A stretch of DNA of 64,000 bases from Spirochaetia bacterium UBA5763. GTDB lineage: Bacteria > Spirochaetota > UBA4802 > UBA5550. The position numbers and the translations under genes were made by a program. The stretch is taken from the NCBI GenBank assembly GCA_002418835.1, contig DIEX01000020.1, forward strand, positions 1 to 64,000, written 5' to 3'. The notes under the pieces are model-generated. The model ran no database searches. It was not told where the DNA came from and was given only the letters and a program-made list of their open reading frames with translations. Shown piece by piece: positions 33,743 to 43,449 of the stretch (positions within the stretch are counted from its first letter, which is position 1; every line of letters begins with the position of its first letter).

Positions 33743-34363
33743 ATGAGTTTATGGATTGAACTTGCCGGTTATCTTGCATCGGCACTTGTTGCTGCAAGCT
33801 TTTACATGAAAACAATAATTCCGCTGAGGCTTTTTGCCATCACAAGTAACATCGCCTTCATTACTTACGGAATCGGAGCAGGATTATACCCTGTTATAAT
33901 ACTCCATACTTTCCTCTTCCCGCTAAATATTCTTAGACTCATGCAGATGAAAAAACTTATACATAATGTGAAAGAAGCCTCTGACGGAAACTTTTCACTT
34001 GAATCTTTGATCCCATATATGACCAGAGAGAAAGTTAAAAACGGAGACATTCTTTTCAGAAAAGGAGATTCAGCAGAAACAATGTACTATATCAGCAAAG
34101 GCAGAATACAGCTTGAGGAGATAGGCATCGTAGTTGATAAAGGGAACCTCCTGGGGGAGATGGGTATCTTTTCTCCGCAAAAGGAGAGGACCTATTCAGC
34201 AAAGTGTATTGATGATGATATGGAAATATATTCAATTACTGGGGGCGGAGTTAAACAGCTATATTACCAGAATCCGGAATTCGGTTTTTTTCTCGTTAAA
34301 CTTATAACCGGACGCCTGATAGACAGCCTCGAAAAAGAACAGAATAAATCAAAACACACTTAA
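33743..34363 (+). CDS. Membrane protein with cyclic-nucleotide-binding domain (Popeye-like layout)
   Basis: 206 aa. Three membrane helices in the first 70 residues (ELAGYLASALVAASFYM; RLFAITSNIAFITYGIGAG; PVIILHTFLFPLNILRL) are followed by a cNMP-binding domain (about 95-200) with FRKGDSAETMYYISKGRI and the phosphate-binding cassette GEMGIFSPQKERTYSA, including the conserved Glu and Arg. It has no HTH, so it is not a Crp-type regulator. Three helices plus a cNMP domain match the layout of Popeye-domain proteins. A membrane-bound cAMP/cGMP effector is likely. GGAGAT precedes ATG. Convergent with the MACPF cluster. Confidence 0.8.
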   Translation: MSLWIELAGYLASALVAASFYMKTIIPLRLFAITSNIAFITYGIGAGLYPVIILHTFLFPLNILRLMQMKKLIHNVKEASDGNFSLESLIPYMTREKVKNGDILFRKGDSAETMYYISKGRIQLEEIGIVVDKGNLLGEMGIFSPQKERTYSAKCIDDDMEIYSITGGGVKQLYYQNPEFGFFLVKLITGRLIDSLEKEQNKSKHT

Positions 34364-34375
34364 AACTATAAAGAA

Positions 34376-34882
34376 TTAATTCAGATCATTTAGCTGACCA
34401 AAATTATCCGCATAAATACCTGAACCGATCCACCATGTATTATCGACCTTAGTGAAGTAACCGAGTTTCGGTTTTACTTCACCGCCCTGCGGATGAAACC
34501 AGTGAAATTTCAGCCAGCCATTCTGCTGTTTTTTTAGTGTACTTGTCATCTCTGATATAATCTTTTTGCCGGTAGGATCTTTAAGATTCGTAAGATCAGA
34601 GCCTATAAGCCCTGTATTCAAACCATGTGACAGAACCACACAATTGAAATCATAAGCATAAATATAAAGCTCCCCTCTTTGGAAAATGCCTTTAGGATTC
34701 TTTATCTCAAGAAGAGCTTCTTTTTTCCCGTATATCTGTGCGAAAGCCTTACATTCCTCAACAAAACCCCGCAGCTGTTCCTTGGTGATCTCGCTATGAA
34801 CTGCCGGATTATATCTCGGAAAAGCGAGAAGGGTTGCTGATAGAAAAATAACCCCGATACCTGTAAATATTCTCTTAATCAT
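34376..34882 (-). CDS. Secreted single Cache-domain protein
   Basis: 168 aa. Signal peptide (RIFTGIGVIFLSATLLA) and one small Cache/sCache-type ligand-binding domain: EECKAFAQIYGKKEALLEI, GELYIYAYDFNCVVLSHG, LIGSDLTNLKDPTGKKIISEM, GWLKFHWFHP, KLGYFTKVDNTWWIGSGIY. Such domains normally form the sensory part of chemoreceptors and kinases, but here there is no transmembrane helix or output domain, so it would be a free periplasmic ligand-binding protein. Last gene of the MACPF cluster, 15 nt after its neighbour and probably co-transcribed. Confidence 0.8.
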   Translation of the reverse strand: MIKRIFTGIGVIFLSATLLAFPRYNPAVHSEITKEQLRGFVEECKAFAQIYGKKEALLEIKNPKGIFQRGELYIYAYDFNCVVLSHGLNTGLIGSDLTNLKDPTGKKIISEMTSTLKKQQNGWLKFHWFHPQGGEVKPKLGYFTKVDNTWWIGSGIYADNFGQLNDLN

Positions 34883-34897
34883 ACATCCCCCTTAAAT

Positions 34898-36295
34898 TTA
34901 TCTGGATGGCTTTGACAGTTTAGGCATGCAATAGTCATCAATAATTTCATTAACACTTGTGACAAGCTTCGGTTTAAGCAGCTTGCATGCATCAATTTCC
35001 TTCCAACTCTTTTTGTGTATTCCCTCTATCATCATCTGGTTCATGCATTCTCTGGCGCCGCTTTTACCATCCACGCCGTAAAGAAAGTCATTTTCCGCGA
35101 CTAATAGAGCATTAATCTTATCATCTGAAAGCTCACCATAAAGCGCTTCAAGAGTTATTGTATTTTCATTTTTATTGTTCTGAACAGAAGCGCCGTTAAC
35201 TTCAGGAAGAAATTTATTATCTCTCTTCCATCTTGACTCAATTGTCTGTCTGCATATCATAGCTTTATAATATATGTCCATCATATTTCTGTTTGTCCTG
35301 TCAATCTGGGACAAAAACTCGGCGTTAAGATTCAGGTTATGTTTTTTTTCGAATAGAAGTTTCTTCTCTCCACCTTCTCCGCTTGTATCCTCCTCCAGGC
35401 GAATCAGGTTCTGGAATTCGGCGTTTTCGACCCAGGGTACTACCTCCATTGTGGAGACCCTTCCGGTCATCGGATCCTGCATTGATATAAAGGCGTCTTT
35501 AATTGCAGCTTTATATGAGTCAAGGTCATAAGCAATTAAGGTAGCATTCTTGTTTTTCCCAAGGCCCCATGCCTTGGTTGTAATCGTGAGTTTCTTTTTT
35601 CTCGACATGGATGTAAATGAATTTGTAATCTGAGACTCAAGCGCTGCATTTTCTCCAGCGCCCGCTATCGTTTTCAGTATCCCACTGCCGAATCCCTTGA
35701 TGGCAAGTTCAAGCTGAAGTTCAAAAGTTCTGTCCCTGGTTTTGCTCTCATCCATATATGTAAACAGTGAAACAAATTTCGCGTCCCTCCCGAGAGACCT
35801 TACATAATAAGACCCGCAACCCTGAAAGAAGCCCGGAATGTCCCGGTTCAGAAGAAGAGTCTTTGCAGCGTCGCTAAGAGCTGACGCGCTTTCGTCAACC
35901 GATGCATAATATGTATGCATATTAATTTCAACTTTTATATGATGATAATAGAGAGTAGCTCCCTCCACGCTGGTATATTTGGTATCAAGCTTCCCCTGAA
36001 AAGCAAGGTGCCCAAGATCCACACCAAGCCCGAATGTATTGCTGGTTGTTGAAGATGAATCTGTTTCAATGGAATCGAAAGTATAATCGAAGTCATACGA
36101 AGGTTCGGTCATTTTAATATCCTTCATACAACTCGACTGGAAAGAGTTGGTTGCTATGGAATAACCGCGCCCGAGAACCGGGGTCATCGCAAGGTCATGA
36201 ATACGGTTGTCCCTGATTATTGTCGGGCCGGCGTAGAGTCCAACAGGGAAAACAAATACCAGTAAAAATATTAGGTCAGTAATCTTTCGTATCAT
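34898..36295 (-). CDS. MACPF-like secreted protein, paralogue 1
   Basis: 465 aa. Signal peptide (about 1-22, cleavage near YAG), then the block RDNRIHDLAMTPVLGRGY (LGRGY at 41-45), which resembles the start of plant CAD1-type MACPF domains (LGRGFD...YCKG). GCGSYYVRS (about 159-167) stands where the MACPF signature [YW]GTH[FY] is expected, after YYASVDESA. MQDPMTGRVSTMEVVPWVEN follows. Six cysteines (56, 160, 348, 417, 437, 456) are shared by all six paralogues; the last lies in YCMP. MACPF proteins oligomerise into membrane pores or act in adhesion. GGAG precedes the ATG. Pore formation is inferred, not shown. Confidence 0.75.
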   Translation of the reverse strand: MIRKITDLIFLLVFVFPVGLYAGPTIIRDNRIHDLAMTPVLGRGYSIATNSFQSSCMKDIKMTEPSYDFDYTFDSIETDSSSTTSNTFGLGVDLGHLAFQGKLDTKYTSVEGATLYYHHIKVEINMHTYYASVDESASALSDAAKTLLLNRDIPGFFQGCGSYYVRSLGRDAKFVSLFTYMDESKTRDRTFELQLELAIKGFGSGILKTIAGAGENAALESQITNSFTSMSRKKKLTITTKAWGLGKNKNATLIAYDLDSYKAAIKDAFISMQDPMTGRVSTMEVVPWVENAEFQNLIRLEEDTSGEGGEKKLLFEKKHNLNLNAEFLSQIDRTNRNMMDIYYKAMICRQTIESRWKRDNKFLPEVNGASVQNNKNENTITLEALYGELSDDKINALLVAENDFLYGVDGKSGARECMNQMMIEGIHKKSWKEIDACKLLKPKLVTSVNEIIDDYCMPKLSKPSR

Positions 36296-36306
36296 AGCGA
36301 CTCCGT

Positions 36307-37743
36307 TTACTTCTTCTTACTGTCTGAAAGAACAGGGAGACAATAATTTTCAATTGTCTCTTCCTCTTCATTAACCATTTTTTTCAATAGCGGTTCACAT
36401 GACTGAATTTCCTTATATCTGACGCGAAAAATGCCTTTCCCCAATAACTCTTTCATGCATTTAGACGCACCGCCGTTCCCGTCAGCTCCGTACATATAAC
36501 TCTGCTCTCTGTTAAAAAAACCTTCAATTTTATCATCTGTAAGTAATGCATCAAGCACTGAAAGCGATATTGTCCCGCTCCCTTTGTTATTAAGGACAAG
36601 GCGATCGATATATTCTGTTTTAAAAAGACCATTATTCTTGTAATTAGTATCAATATACTTTCTGCAAAGCATTGCCTTATAGTACCGGTTCATGAGGGTG
36701 CGATCAAACCTTTCAATTTCAGCAAGAAACTCGGCATTAGAACTGAGTATCTGCTTCTTTTCATACATCATCAACTCCTGGCCTGTGCCGCTTTCTGTAT
36801 ATTTATCAAGTTTGGTCAACGCCTGAAAATCTGTATTCTCCACCCATGGTACAACTTCAATGGTTGAGACCTTTCCGGTTCTGGGATTCTGCATTGCCAG
36901 AAATGCTTCAGCAATGGAAGTGCGGAATGTATCTATATCATAAGATATCAAAGTTGCATTTTCATTCTTACCCATTCCGAATGCGGCAGTGGTGATGGTC
37001 AGTTCCTTTTTAGAACATTCTTTGGAAAAATCACGTTTTGCAAAATCAAGTGATGTCAGAAGCGCATCCTTTGTAACATTGGTTGCCTCCTTAAGTGTCT
37101 GCCCGAAACCTTTAATCTGTGTCTCGAGATCATTTTCAAATTTTTTATCAGGTTTGTTGTCCTCGGTTTTATATGTAAACACCGATATAAAACGGGCCCT
37201 TCTACCTATTGATCTAACATAATATGAACCGCAGCTGCTGAAAAAACCGGGAAGGTCACCGTTGCTTATCAGTTTTGATGCGGATTCGCTCATGCCGGTT
37301 GTGGATTCATCAAGAGAAGCATAGTAGGAGTGAAGATTTATTTCAACAAATACATTGTGGTAGTAATATCTCCTCACACCGCTTTCAGCTTCTTTTTCTT
37401 TATTCTTTGACAGCCTTTTTATAAGCTCATTCCTGAAAGTCTCAGTAAATGTCCGTGTATTAAGGACATCATCAAGTGTTCCTTCACCCTCCATCTCGAT
37501 CGATTTAAAAAAATAGGTAAAATCATAGGAGGGATCTGTGATCTTTACATCCTTAAGACATGTTGACTGATATGTGTTTGTTGAAATCGTGTAACCGCGG
37601 CCAAGTACCGGTGTTGCTGCAAGATCCGATACCCTGTTATCCTCAATAACAACAGGTGCACCCTGAATATAAAGAGCATTCATAATTATAATCAGTATTA
37701 CCGTCAACCTGCTTAGTTTAATATTTTTCAAAATCGGTATCAT
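36307..37743 (-). CDS. MACPF-like secreted protein, paralogue 2
   Basis: 478 aa. Signal peptide about 1-28 (cleavage near IQGA). LGRGY at 47-51, Cys62, then the signature-like SCGSYYVRSIGRRARF (Cys171) and MQNPRTGKVSTIEVVPWVEN. It carries the six family cysteines plus an extra one in SKECSKKEL. Between the LGRGY block and YYASLDES, where MACPF domains place their first transmembrane-hairpin cluster, the segment is charged and helical (NELIKRLSKNKEKEAE), unlike the other copies. The C-terminal domain contains YMYGADGNGGASKCMKE and ends NYCLPVLSDS. Only 11 nt before paralogue 1; the ribosome-binding site is weak, suggesting coupling to its upstream neighbour. Confidence 0.75.
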   Translation of the reverse strand: MIPILKNIKLSRLTVILIIIMNALYIQGAPVVIEDNRVSDLAATPVLGRGYTISTNTYQSTCLKDVKITDPSYDFTYFFKSIEMEGEGTLDDVLNTRTFTETFRNELIKRLSKNKEKEAESGVRRYYYHNVFVEINLHSYYASLDESTTGMSESASKLISNGDLPGFFSSCGSYYVRSIGRRARFISVFTYKTEDNKPDKKFENDLETQIKGFGQTLKEATNVTKDALLTSLDFAKRDFSKECSKKELTITTAAFGMGKNENATLISYDIDTFRTSIAEAFLAMQNPRTGKVSTIEVVPWVENTDFQALTKLDKYTESGTGQELMMYEKKQILSSNAEFLAEIERFDRTLMNRYYKAMLCRKYIDTNYKNNGLFKTEYIDRLVLNNKGSGTISLSVLDALLTDDKIEGFFNREQSYMYGADGNGGASKCMKELLGKGIFRVRYKEIQSCEPLLKKMVNEEEETIENYCLPVLSDSKKK

Positions 37744-37806
37744 ACCTGTTTCACTCTGGATTTAATGAGTCCGGTCTACCGGGTCACTATAAACTCCCCG
37801 GCTCTG

Positions 37807-39324
37807 TTATTTATTATCAGGCCCTGACGTTAATACAGGCATACAGTAATCATCAACTATTTCCTCTGCGATATTGCCCATATTTTTTATGACAGAAGTA
37901 CATTCATCTATATTTCTGTAATGCACTGTTCTGATATCATTCTTAATCATGGAATTCATACACTTTGATGCTGCATCCTGCCCTGTGTACATGAACTCCT
38001 GTTCTTTAGCATATAGTTTTTCTATATATGCATCATTCAGCCTTGAATCAAGCTCAGATGCTTTGATACTGGCTCCGGTTCTGTTATTCAGCAGATAGCT
38101 TTCTGCATAATCCGCTTTAAGTTTACCCTTGTCTCGCCAGTTCGTATCAAAATGTGACTTGCACATTTTTGCCTTGTAATAAATGTTAAGGAGATTTCTA
38201 TCATTCTTCTTAATCTCTGCAAGGAACTCCGCATTTTCATTGATATTATGTTTCATCTGGTACGGCTGAAGCACCTTTTCAGCAACAGTTTTACCTGTCG
38301 CATCTTTTGTAGCAGGGATAGTTACCGCTTCATTAAGCTTTACATAGTCCTGAAATTCTGTGTTCTCTACCCATGGTACAACTTCAATACTTACCACTTT
38401 ACCTGTTAATGGATTCTGCATTGCTTTAAATGCATCTACAATCGCCTGTTTGTATGAATCGATATCATAGGAAACAAGAGTAGCCTCTTTATCTTTACCG
38501 AGTCCGAAACCTGCCGTAGTTATAGTGAGCCTCATTTTTGATGCCTTCTCACTGAAGTCCTCCTGAAGTTTATAGGAACTCGTTTCTGTCTGGCCCTGCT
38601 GTTCATATCCGGTTTCTGATGTAGTCTTTTTCCAGAACCATGCGCCGGTTGTTTTAGTCCTGGTAACAAGCCCGAAACTTTTTACCTGAGTTTCAATCAT
38701 ACCTTCGAACTCACTATTCCTTTCAGTACCCTCAGTTTCATATTCAAAGACTGAAACCAGTTTAGCCCTTCTGTTCAGAGAGCGAACATAATATGATCCG
38801 CAACTGTCAAAATATCCAGGGAGATCATTGTTGACCAGGAGATTTTTAGCTGAATCACTAAGGCTTGTTGATGCCTCATCAACCGAAGCATAATATGAGT
38901 CAAGATCTATGGTTGCCACCATCCGGTGCCTGGAATAAGTCCTGCCTTCTCTTGTAACTGTCTCACCTTTTTTTGATGTGACAGATTCAACGTATTTTCT
39001 GTAACCCTCATTTATTATAGGGTCTGATACTTCCGGCTTATCGGTAGTTTTTGATTTCGATACTTCCCCCTGCTTTTTCATCTCCTCGAATCTGTATGTA
39101 AAGTCATACGATGGCTCTGTCAGTTTTACATCCTTCAGGCATATTGACTGAAATGTATTAGTGGACATAGTATAACCTCTGCCCAGCACTGGGGTTGTGC
39201 CTATGTCTGTCACCCGGTTATCTCTTATTATAACCGGGCCGGCAAATACGTCAGCTGCCGCGAAGAACATCAAAAGGGTTATTAAAACAATATAAATTGA
39301 CTTACTTCTACAATAATATTTCAT
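37807..39324 (-). CDS. MACPF-like secreted protein, paralogue 3
   Basis: 505 aa. Signal peptide (IYIVLITLLMFFAAADVFA). LGRGY 47-51, Cys62, SCGSYYVRSLNR (Cys175), MQNPLTGKVVSIEVVPWVEN, and the six family cysteines; the C-terminus has YCMPV. The region between the signature and the LTITTAGFGLGKDKEAT block is enlarged and rich in Gly/Thr/Gln with a WFWKK stretch (RTKTTGAWFWKKTTSETGY). In pore-forming MACPF proteins the second membrane-inserting cluster lies near this position, so the aromatic insertion may alter membrane contact (inference). AGGAG precedes the ATG. Confidence 0.75.
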   Translation of the reverse strand: MKYYCRSKSIYIVLITLLMFFAAADVFAGPVIIRDNRVTDIGTTPVLGRGYTMSTNTFQSICLKDVKLTEPSYDFTYRFEEMKKQGEVSKSKTTDKPEVSDPIINEGYRKYVESVTSKKGETVTREGRTYSRHRMVATIDLDSYYASVDEASTSLSDSAKNLLVNNDLPGYFDSCGSYYVRSLNRRAKLVSVFEYETEGTERNSEFEGMIETQVKSFGLVTRTKTTGAWFWKKTTSETGYEQQGQTETSSYKLQEDFSEKASKMRLTITTAGFGLGKDKEATLVSYDIDSYKQAIVDAFKAMQNPLTGKVVSIEVVPWVENTEFQDYVKLNEAVTIPATKDATGKTVAEKVLQPYQMKHNINENAEFLAEIKKNDRNLLNIYYKAKMCKSHFDTNWRDKGKLKADYAESYLLNNRTGASIKASELDSRLNDAYIEKLYAKEQEFMYTGQDAASKCMNSMIKNDIRTVHYRNIDECTSVIKNMGNIAEEIVDDYCMPVLTSGPDNK

Positions 39325-39350
39325 AATTATAATTCTCCTTCTTTAATCGT

Positions 39351-40844
39351 CTATTCCTGTGATAATACGGGCATACAGTAATCGCTCACAAAATCACTCT
39401 GGACATCACCGAGTTTGCCAATGATAGGCTGGCATTCAGAAATATCCCTGTAGCTTTGTTTAAAGAATCCGCTTTTCATTACAGCCCTTATGCAGATTGA
39501 AGCGCCACCCTCTCCGTTTTTTGATCCGCCTGAAGATTTTCCATACATAAAAGATTTTTCATTATCAAGAAGCTGCTGTATCTTCGCGTCACTAAGAGTT
39601 TCATCAAGTTTTTTGAGAGTATCAGTGTCACCTGTCCTGTTGTTAACAACATTGGCATTTTCATACTCTTCCATAATCTTTCCGTCTTTTTTCCAGTTGG
39701 CATCTATATTCGCCCTGCAGAGTTTAGCTTTGTAATACATGTTCATCATATTTCTGTCAGCTCTCTCCACTTCGATAAGAAACTCCGCATTCTGTGTAAG
39801 GATATGTTTTTTCTCATACAGAAGCTGTGTCTCCTTCTCCCCTTCAGAACCTTCCTCAACAGCGACCTCTTTTTCATCCAGTTTGACAACTGACTGAAAC
39901 TCGGTGTTCTCGACCCATGGTACTATTTCCACGGTTGCAACTTTTCCTGTATTCGGATTCTGCATTGAAATGAAGGCATCTTTGATTGCGGCTTTGAAGC
40001 TCTCAAGATCATACGATATCAGTGATGCTTTTTCATCTTTACCAAGTCCGTAAGCATGAGTCACTATGGAGAGATGCTTACTTGATGCCTCCCTGCTGAA
40101 TTCCTCCATCCTTTTAAGTTCATTTGTGGTGGCAGTTTTTAAATCTGCATCGACTTTAACACCGCCGAACAAAGATTTATAGGAGTATGTGCTGAAAGAC
40201 TGAATTGCAGATTTCATCTGGCTCTCAAACTTCTGGTCGCTTTTTTCCTCTTTTGTTGAGTATGTAAAAATTGAAACGAAATTTGCTTTCCTGCCGATGG
40301 ACCTTACATAATAAGCACCGCAGCTATTGAAAAAACCGGGGAGATCATTGTTTACAAGTAGCATTCTGGCAGTATCACTCATAAGGCTTTTACTTTCATC
40401 AACAGAAGCATAGTATGTATACAAGTCGATTGTCACAAGGACTCTGTGATTGTAGTAGGTTTCGTTGTTAATCGTTGTGGTCTTTGAACCTGTTGATAGT
40501 GCCCAGTTAAGGCCGTTGCTCCCGCTATGCCGGAATACTTTCACCTTCACATTCGACGAACCGGAGGTATCTTTCTTTTTCTCCTCTTCGGTCTTCTTCG
40601 ATGTTTTGACAGTATCTTCGATCGATGTAAATGTATATTCCATATCATACGAAGGCTCAGTTATTATAACTTCTTTCAGGCATGTGGATTGATATGTATT
40701 TGTTCCAATAGAGTATCCTCTTCCAAGGACAGGAGTAGTGGCTATATCGGAAACTCTGTTGTCCCTGATCACTGTGGGTCCTGCGTATAAATTGAAAGAG
40801 CAAATAACAAGTAATAATAATGTGGGGAAACCGACCTTTTTCAT
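39351..40844 (-). CDS. MACPF-like secreted protein, paralogue 4
   Basis: 497 aa. Signal peptide (VGFPTLLLLVICSFNLYA). LGRGY at 40-44, Cys55, SCGAYYVRSIGRKANF (Cys175), LSIVTHAYGLGKDEKASLIS, MQNPNTGKVATVEIVPWVEN and the six-cysteine pattern, ending DYCMPVLSQE. An additional Lys/Glu/Ser-rich loop (about 78-100) follows the first conserved block. GGGAGAGAAG is a good ribosome-binding site. The 138-nt gap to the double-MACPF/MORN gene upstream is the largest inside the cluster and could hold an internal promoter, though I see no clear one. Confidence 0.75.
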   Translation of the reverse strand: MKKVGFPTLLLLVICSFNLYAGPTVIRDNRVSDIATTPVLGRGYSIGTNTYQSTCLKEVIITEPSYDMEYTFTSIEDTVKTSKKTEEEKKKDTSGSSNVKVKVFRHSGSNGLNWALSTGSKTTTINNETYYNHRVLVTIDLYTYYASVDESKSLMSDTARMLLVNNDLPGFFNSCGAYYVRSIGRKANFVSIFTYSTKEEKSDQKFESQMKSAIQSFSTYSYKSLFGGVKVDADLKTATTNELKRMEEFSREASSKHLSIVTHAYGLGKDEKASLISYDLESFKAAIKDAFISMQNPNTGKVATVEIVPWVENTEFQSVVKLDEKEVAVEEGSEGEKETQLLYEKKHILTQNAEFLIEVERADRNMMNMYYKAKLCRANIDANWKKDGKIMEEYENANVVNNRTGDTDTLKKLDETLSDAKIQQLLDNEKSFMYGKSSGGSKNGEGGASICIRAVMKSGFFKQSYRDISECQPIIGKLGDVQSDFVSDYCMPVLSQE

Positions 40845-40982
40845 AAACTTCTCTCCCTTTGTTTAGTATTCTTTTATCACATGAAAAAATTATTGCTACA
40901 ACTATTTTATTATTAATAATCAAAATTTAAATCATTCCAAACCATATAACAGATATTATAAAAATGCCGATACGTTGAATCT

Positions 40983-43445
40983 TCATTTCTTCCTGAAATA
41001 CTTCCCCTTTGAAAAAGTCCCCTCAACTTTTCTGCCATCCGGATATTCCATTATTCCAAATCCTTCAGGCTCGCCGTTACTGAAACTCCCCCGGTATTTT
41101 CTCCCGTCGTTGTACTGCATATCACCATGCCCGGTAATTCTTCCTTTATAAAAACCACCTTTATAAATATTCCCTTTCGCGTCTTTATGTTCACCGGTTC
41201 CATGGGGATATCCATACATAAAATCCCCGTTATAAGAACTTCCGTCGTTAGATATATATACACCTCTTCCATGCATCAGGTCGCCCATCCAGCCACCTTT
41301 ATAGAAAGAGCCGTCAGAACTCTTCAGTTCACCATACCCGTTCCTGAGACCGTTGTTCAACTCCCCTTCATAGAAGTCACCATTGCTGCAGGTAATAGCG
41401 ACTTTTCCTTCAACAGCATCGCGGCTATGATCCTGAAACAATGTTACAGGCACCGTCTGATCTATCCGTATAATCCCCCTTTCGAGAAGATATTGAGACC
41501 ATGGCTTAAGATATACCTCAACCGGTATAGACTGTTCCCCACCTCTGAAAACTCTTACAAAATCATTCCTGGTTCTGAAAAAACCGCTTACTGTTTCAGG
41601 GTGAAGCAGCGGCTCCTCTTTTTTCCGGTTAAATAGAAGACCGGATAAAGGGCTCATACATCCCCCCGCATCAACATCCGGCAGATTAGTCCCGCCTGGC
41701 TCATTATTTTCAAGATACGACAGAGACAAACCATAATGATCAAGGGAAACACTTTTATCCCTTTCAGGATCAGCAGAGAAATAATAAACAATGCCTCTTC
41801 TCCCCTTCACCTGGCTCACATAATGCGTACCGTATTTTTTATAAAACTTTGTTAAATCCTTTCGTGCCAGTTCAACAGCCTCACCGGTAATTGTAAAACT
41901 GTCCGAAAGCTCATCTGAAAAACCTGTGATCTCCAGGTTTCCCCTGTACCGGGGTTTCATATAAGGGGACTGTTTCCAGAAAAGCAAAGTTCTTTTAACA
42001 ACTCCCCAGTCATCAGAACCAACAGGATAGCAGTCGCTGCGTATTGAATTTACTGCCCCACCCTTATTACTGATAAAACTCATAGAGCCCTTCATTATAC
42101 AGTCAGAAGAATACGTTTTACCTGACGCATCCATGGTCTGACCCGGGACCACCATATCCGGAATATCACCCAAAAGGGTGCTATCATCAAATCTGTACTC
42201 CGAGTCGATTACTCCCTCGTCTCCTTTAAGTGTCGAGGCATCTATAAGTCTCAGCTCTCTGTAACAGTCACTGTTGAGCCTCGCATTTTCCTCCAGGCCG
42301 CTTATAAAGGGATTATAATTTTCAACTTCTCTGAAACTCCTCAATCCCTGCATTAGATCTTTGCAGTCATTCTCTTTATCAGGATTCAGATAAGCATTAC
42401 TGCTTATACCCCAACTGCATTTATAGAAATTACCCCAGCTGATATTTCTTTTAAGCCTGTCTATTATCTCCTGATTCTTTCTCTCGGTGATCTTTCCAAG
42501 GTTTATTCTGAACAATGAAAAATCACGCATATCCTGAGCAAGGGCTTCTATCTGATCATGAGCTTCCTCCGGGTATCTGTCCCCTGTTCTCAATGGCATG
42601 TACCTGTTAATACCAGGCAACTCCCCCCACTTTTTCAAATTGAAAGATATAATCTTCCCGCTGGAAGATGCTAAACAGGACTGCAAAGCCCTTTTCAGAA
42701 AACTTATACTCAACTCTCCGTTATACGGAACCAGAGGAAACTCAACCGGGATAAAAACATTGTCAGTTGATCCGCTGGATGAAAAGAATGCCGGATATCT
42801 GCTGCCAGCCTCGTCAAAAATTGAGAAATTGCTTATATCAGATGTTCCGGTTCCCCTTCCATATTTTATTCTGCTGCTTATACGCTCAGCTTCCTCCGGG
42901 GGCATATAATAAGTAACAACAAATGCAAAACCTGATTCAAAAAGGGTACTGTCAATAAACCTTGTACCGCAATGCCTGTAAAACCCGTCGATGTCTCCCC
43001 TTTTAAGAAAACTCTCTGCAAGCTCCGTCAGTTGAATTGAATTATCCGCGAGGTAATTCATTCGCCCTGTTACAGTAACCACACAGGCGACAGAAACCGG
43101 CTTCATTCCTGTGACATTATATGCCGACGCACGGTTTAATGCTATCCTGACAAAATCCCTGAACGGCCCCGACTCCCCTGATAGTACTGCCGCAGGATTT
43201 AAAAATTCAATTCCCAGCATCCCTCCGGTGCTGTAAGTATCAGAACTTCTGATACATCTGCGCGGCTGATAATTAAGGCTTTCCAGCTTAAGCCCTGTAC
43301 CTGTTGCAGAGGTATTATCGAAAATATAATACTCTTCCCCTGAAACACGGGAACGGTTCACCCAGTGAGCAGAACTACAGGCCGCTGAAATGCCCGTTAC
43401 TGCTAAAATAAAAATAAAAACAATTGAGCTTTTTACAGTGGACAT
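40983..43445 (-). CDS. Double MACPF-like protein fused to MORN repeats
   Basis: 820 aa. The signal ends near GISAAC (Cys23, possible lipidation). First MACPF-like region: GTGLKLESLNYQPRRC (Cys64), HCGTRFIDS (159-166) and cysteines 343, 361 and 394 that line up with family positions. Second region: about 430-690 with YKKYGTHYVSQV (536-547), which fits the MACPF consensus [YW]GTH[FY] exactly. Residues about 690-820 form five to six MORN repeats (YEGELNNGLRNGYGEL, YKGGWMGDLMHGRGVY, YNGDFMYGYPHGTGEH and so on). MORN repeats often bind lipids or form membrane-apposed dimers. Only 4 nt separate it from paralogue 5. This gene anchors the MACPF reading of the whole cluster. Confidence 0.75.
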   Translation of the reverse strand: MSTVKSSIVFIFILAVTGISAACSSAHWVNRSRVSGEEYYIFDNTSATGTGLKLESLNYQPRRCIRSSDTYSTGGMLGIEFLNPAAVLSGESGPFRDFVRIALNRASAYNVTGMKPVSVACVVTVTGRMNYLADNSIQLTELAESFLKRGDIDGFYRHCGTRFIDSTLFESGFAFVVTYYMPPEEAERISSRIKYGRGTGTSDISNFSIFDEAGSRYPAFFSSSGSTDNVFIPVEFPLVPYNGELSISFLKRALQSCLASSSGKIISFNLKKWGELPGINRYMPLRTGDRYPEEAHDQIEALAQDMRDFSLFRINLGKITERKNQEIIDRLKRNISWGNFYKCSWGISSNAYLNPDKENDCKDLMQGLRSFREVENYNPFISGLEENARLNSDCYRELRLIDASTLKGDEGVIDSEYRFDDSTLLGDIPDMVVPGQTMDASGKTYSSDCIMKGSMSFISNKGGAVNSIRSDCYPVGSDDWGVVKRTLLFWKQSPYMKPRYRGNLEITGFSDELSDSFTITGEAVELARKDLTKFYKKYGTHYVSQVKGRRGIVYYFSADPERDKSVSLDHYGLSLSYLENNEPGGTNLPDVDAGGCMSPLSGLLFNRKKEEPLLHPETVSGFFRTRNDFVRVFRGGEQSIPVEVYLKPWSQYLLERGIIRIDQTVPVTLFQDHSRDAVEGKVAITCSNGDFYEGELNNGLRNGYGELKSSDGSFYKGGWMGDLMHGRGVYISNDGSSYNGDFMYGYPHGTGEHKDAKGNIYKGGFYKGRITGHGDMQYNDGRKYRGSFSNGEPEGFGIMEYPDGRKVEGTFSKGKYFRKK

Positions 43446-43449
43446 AGTC

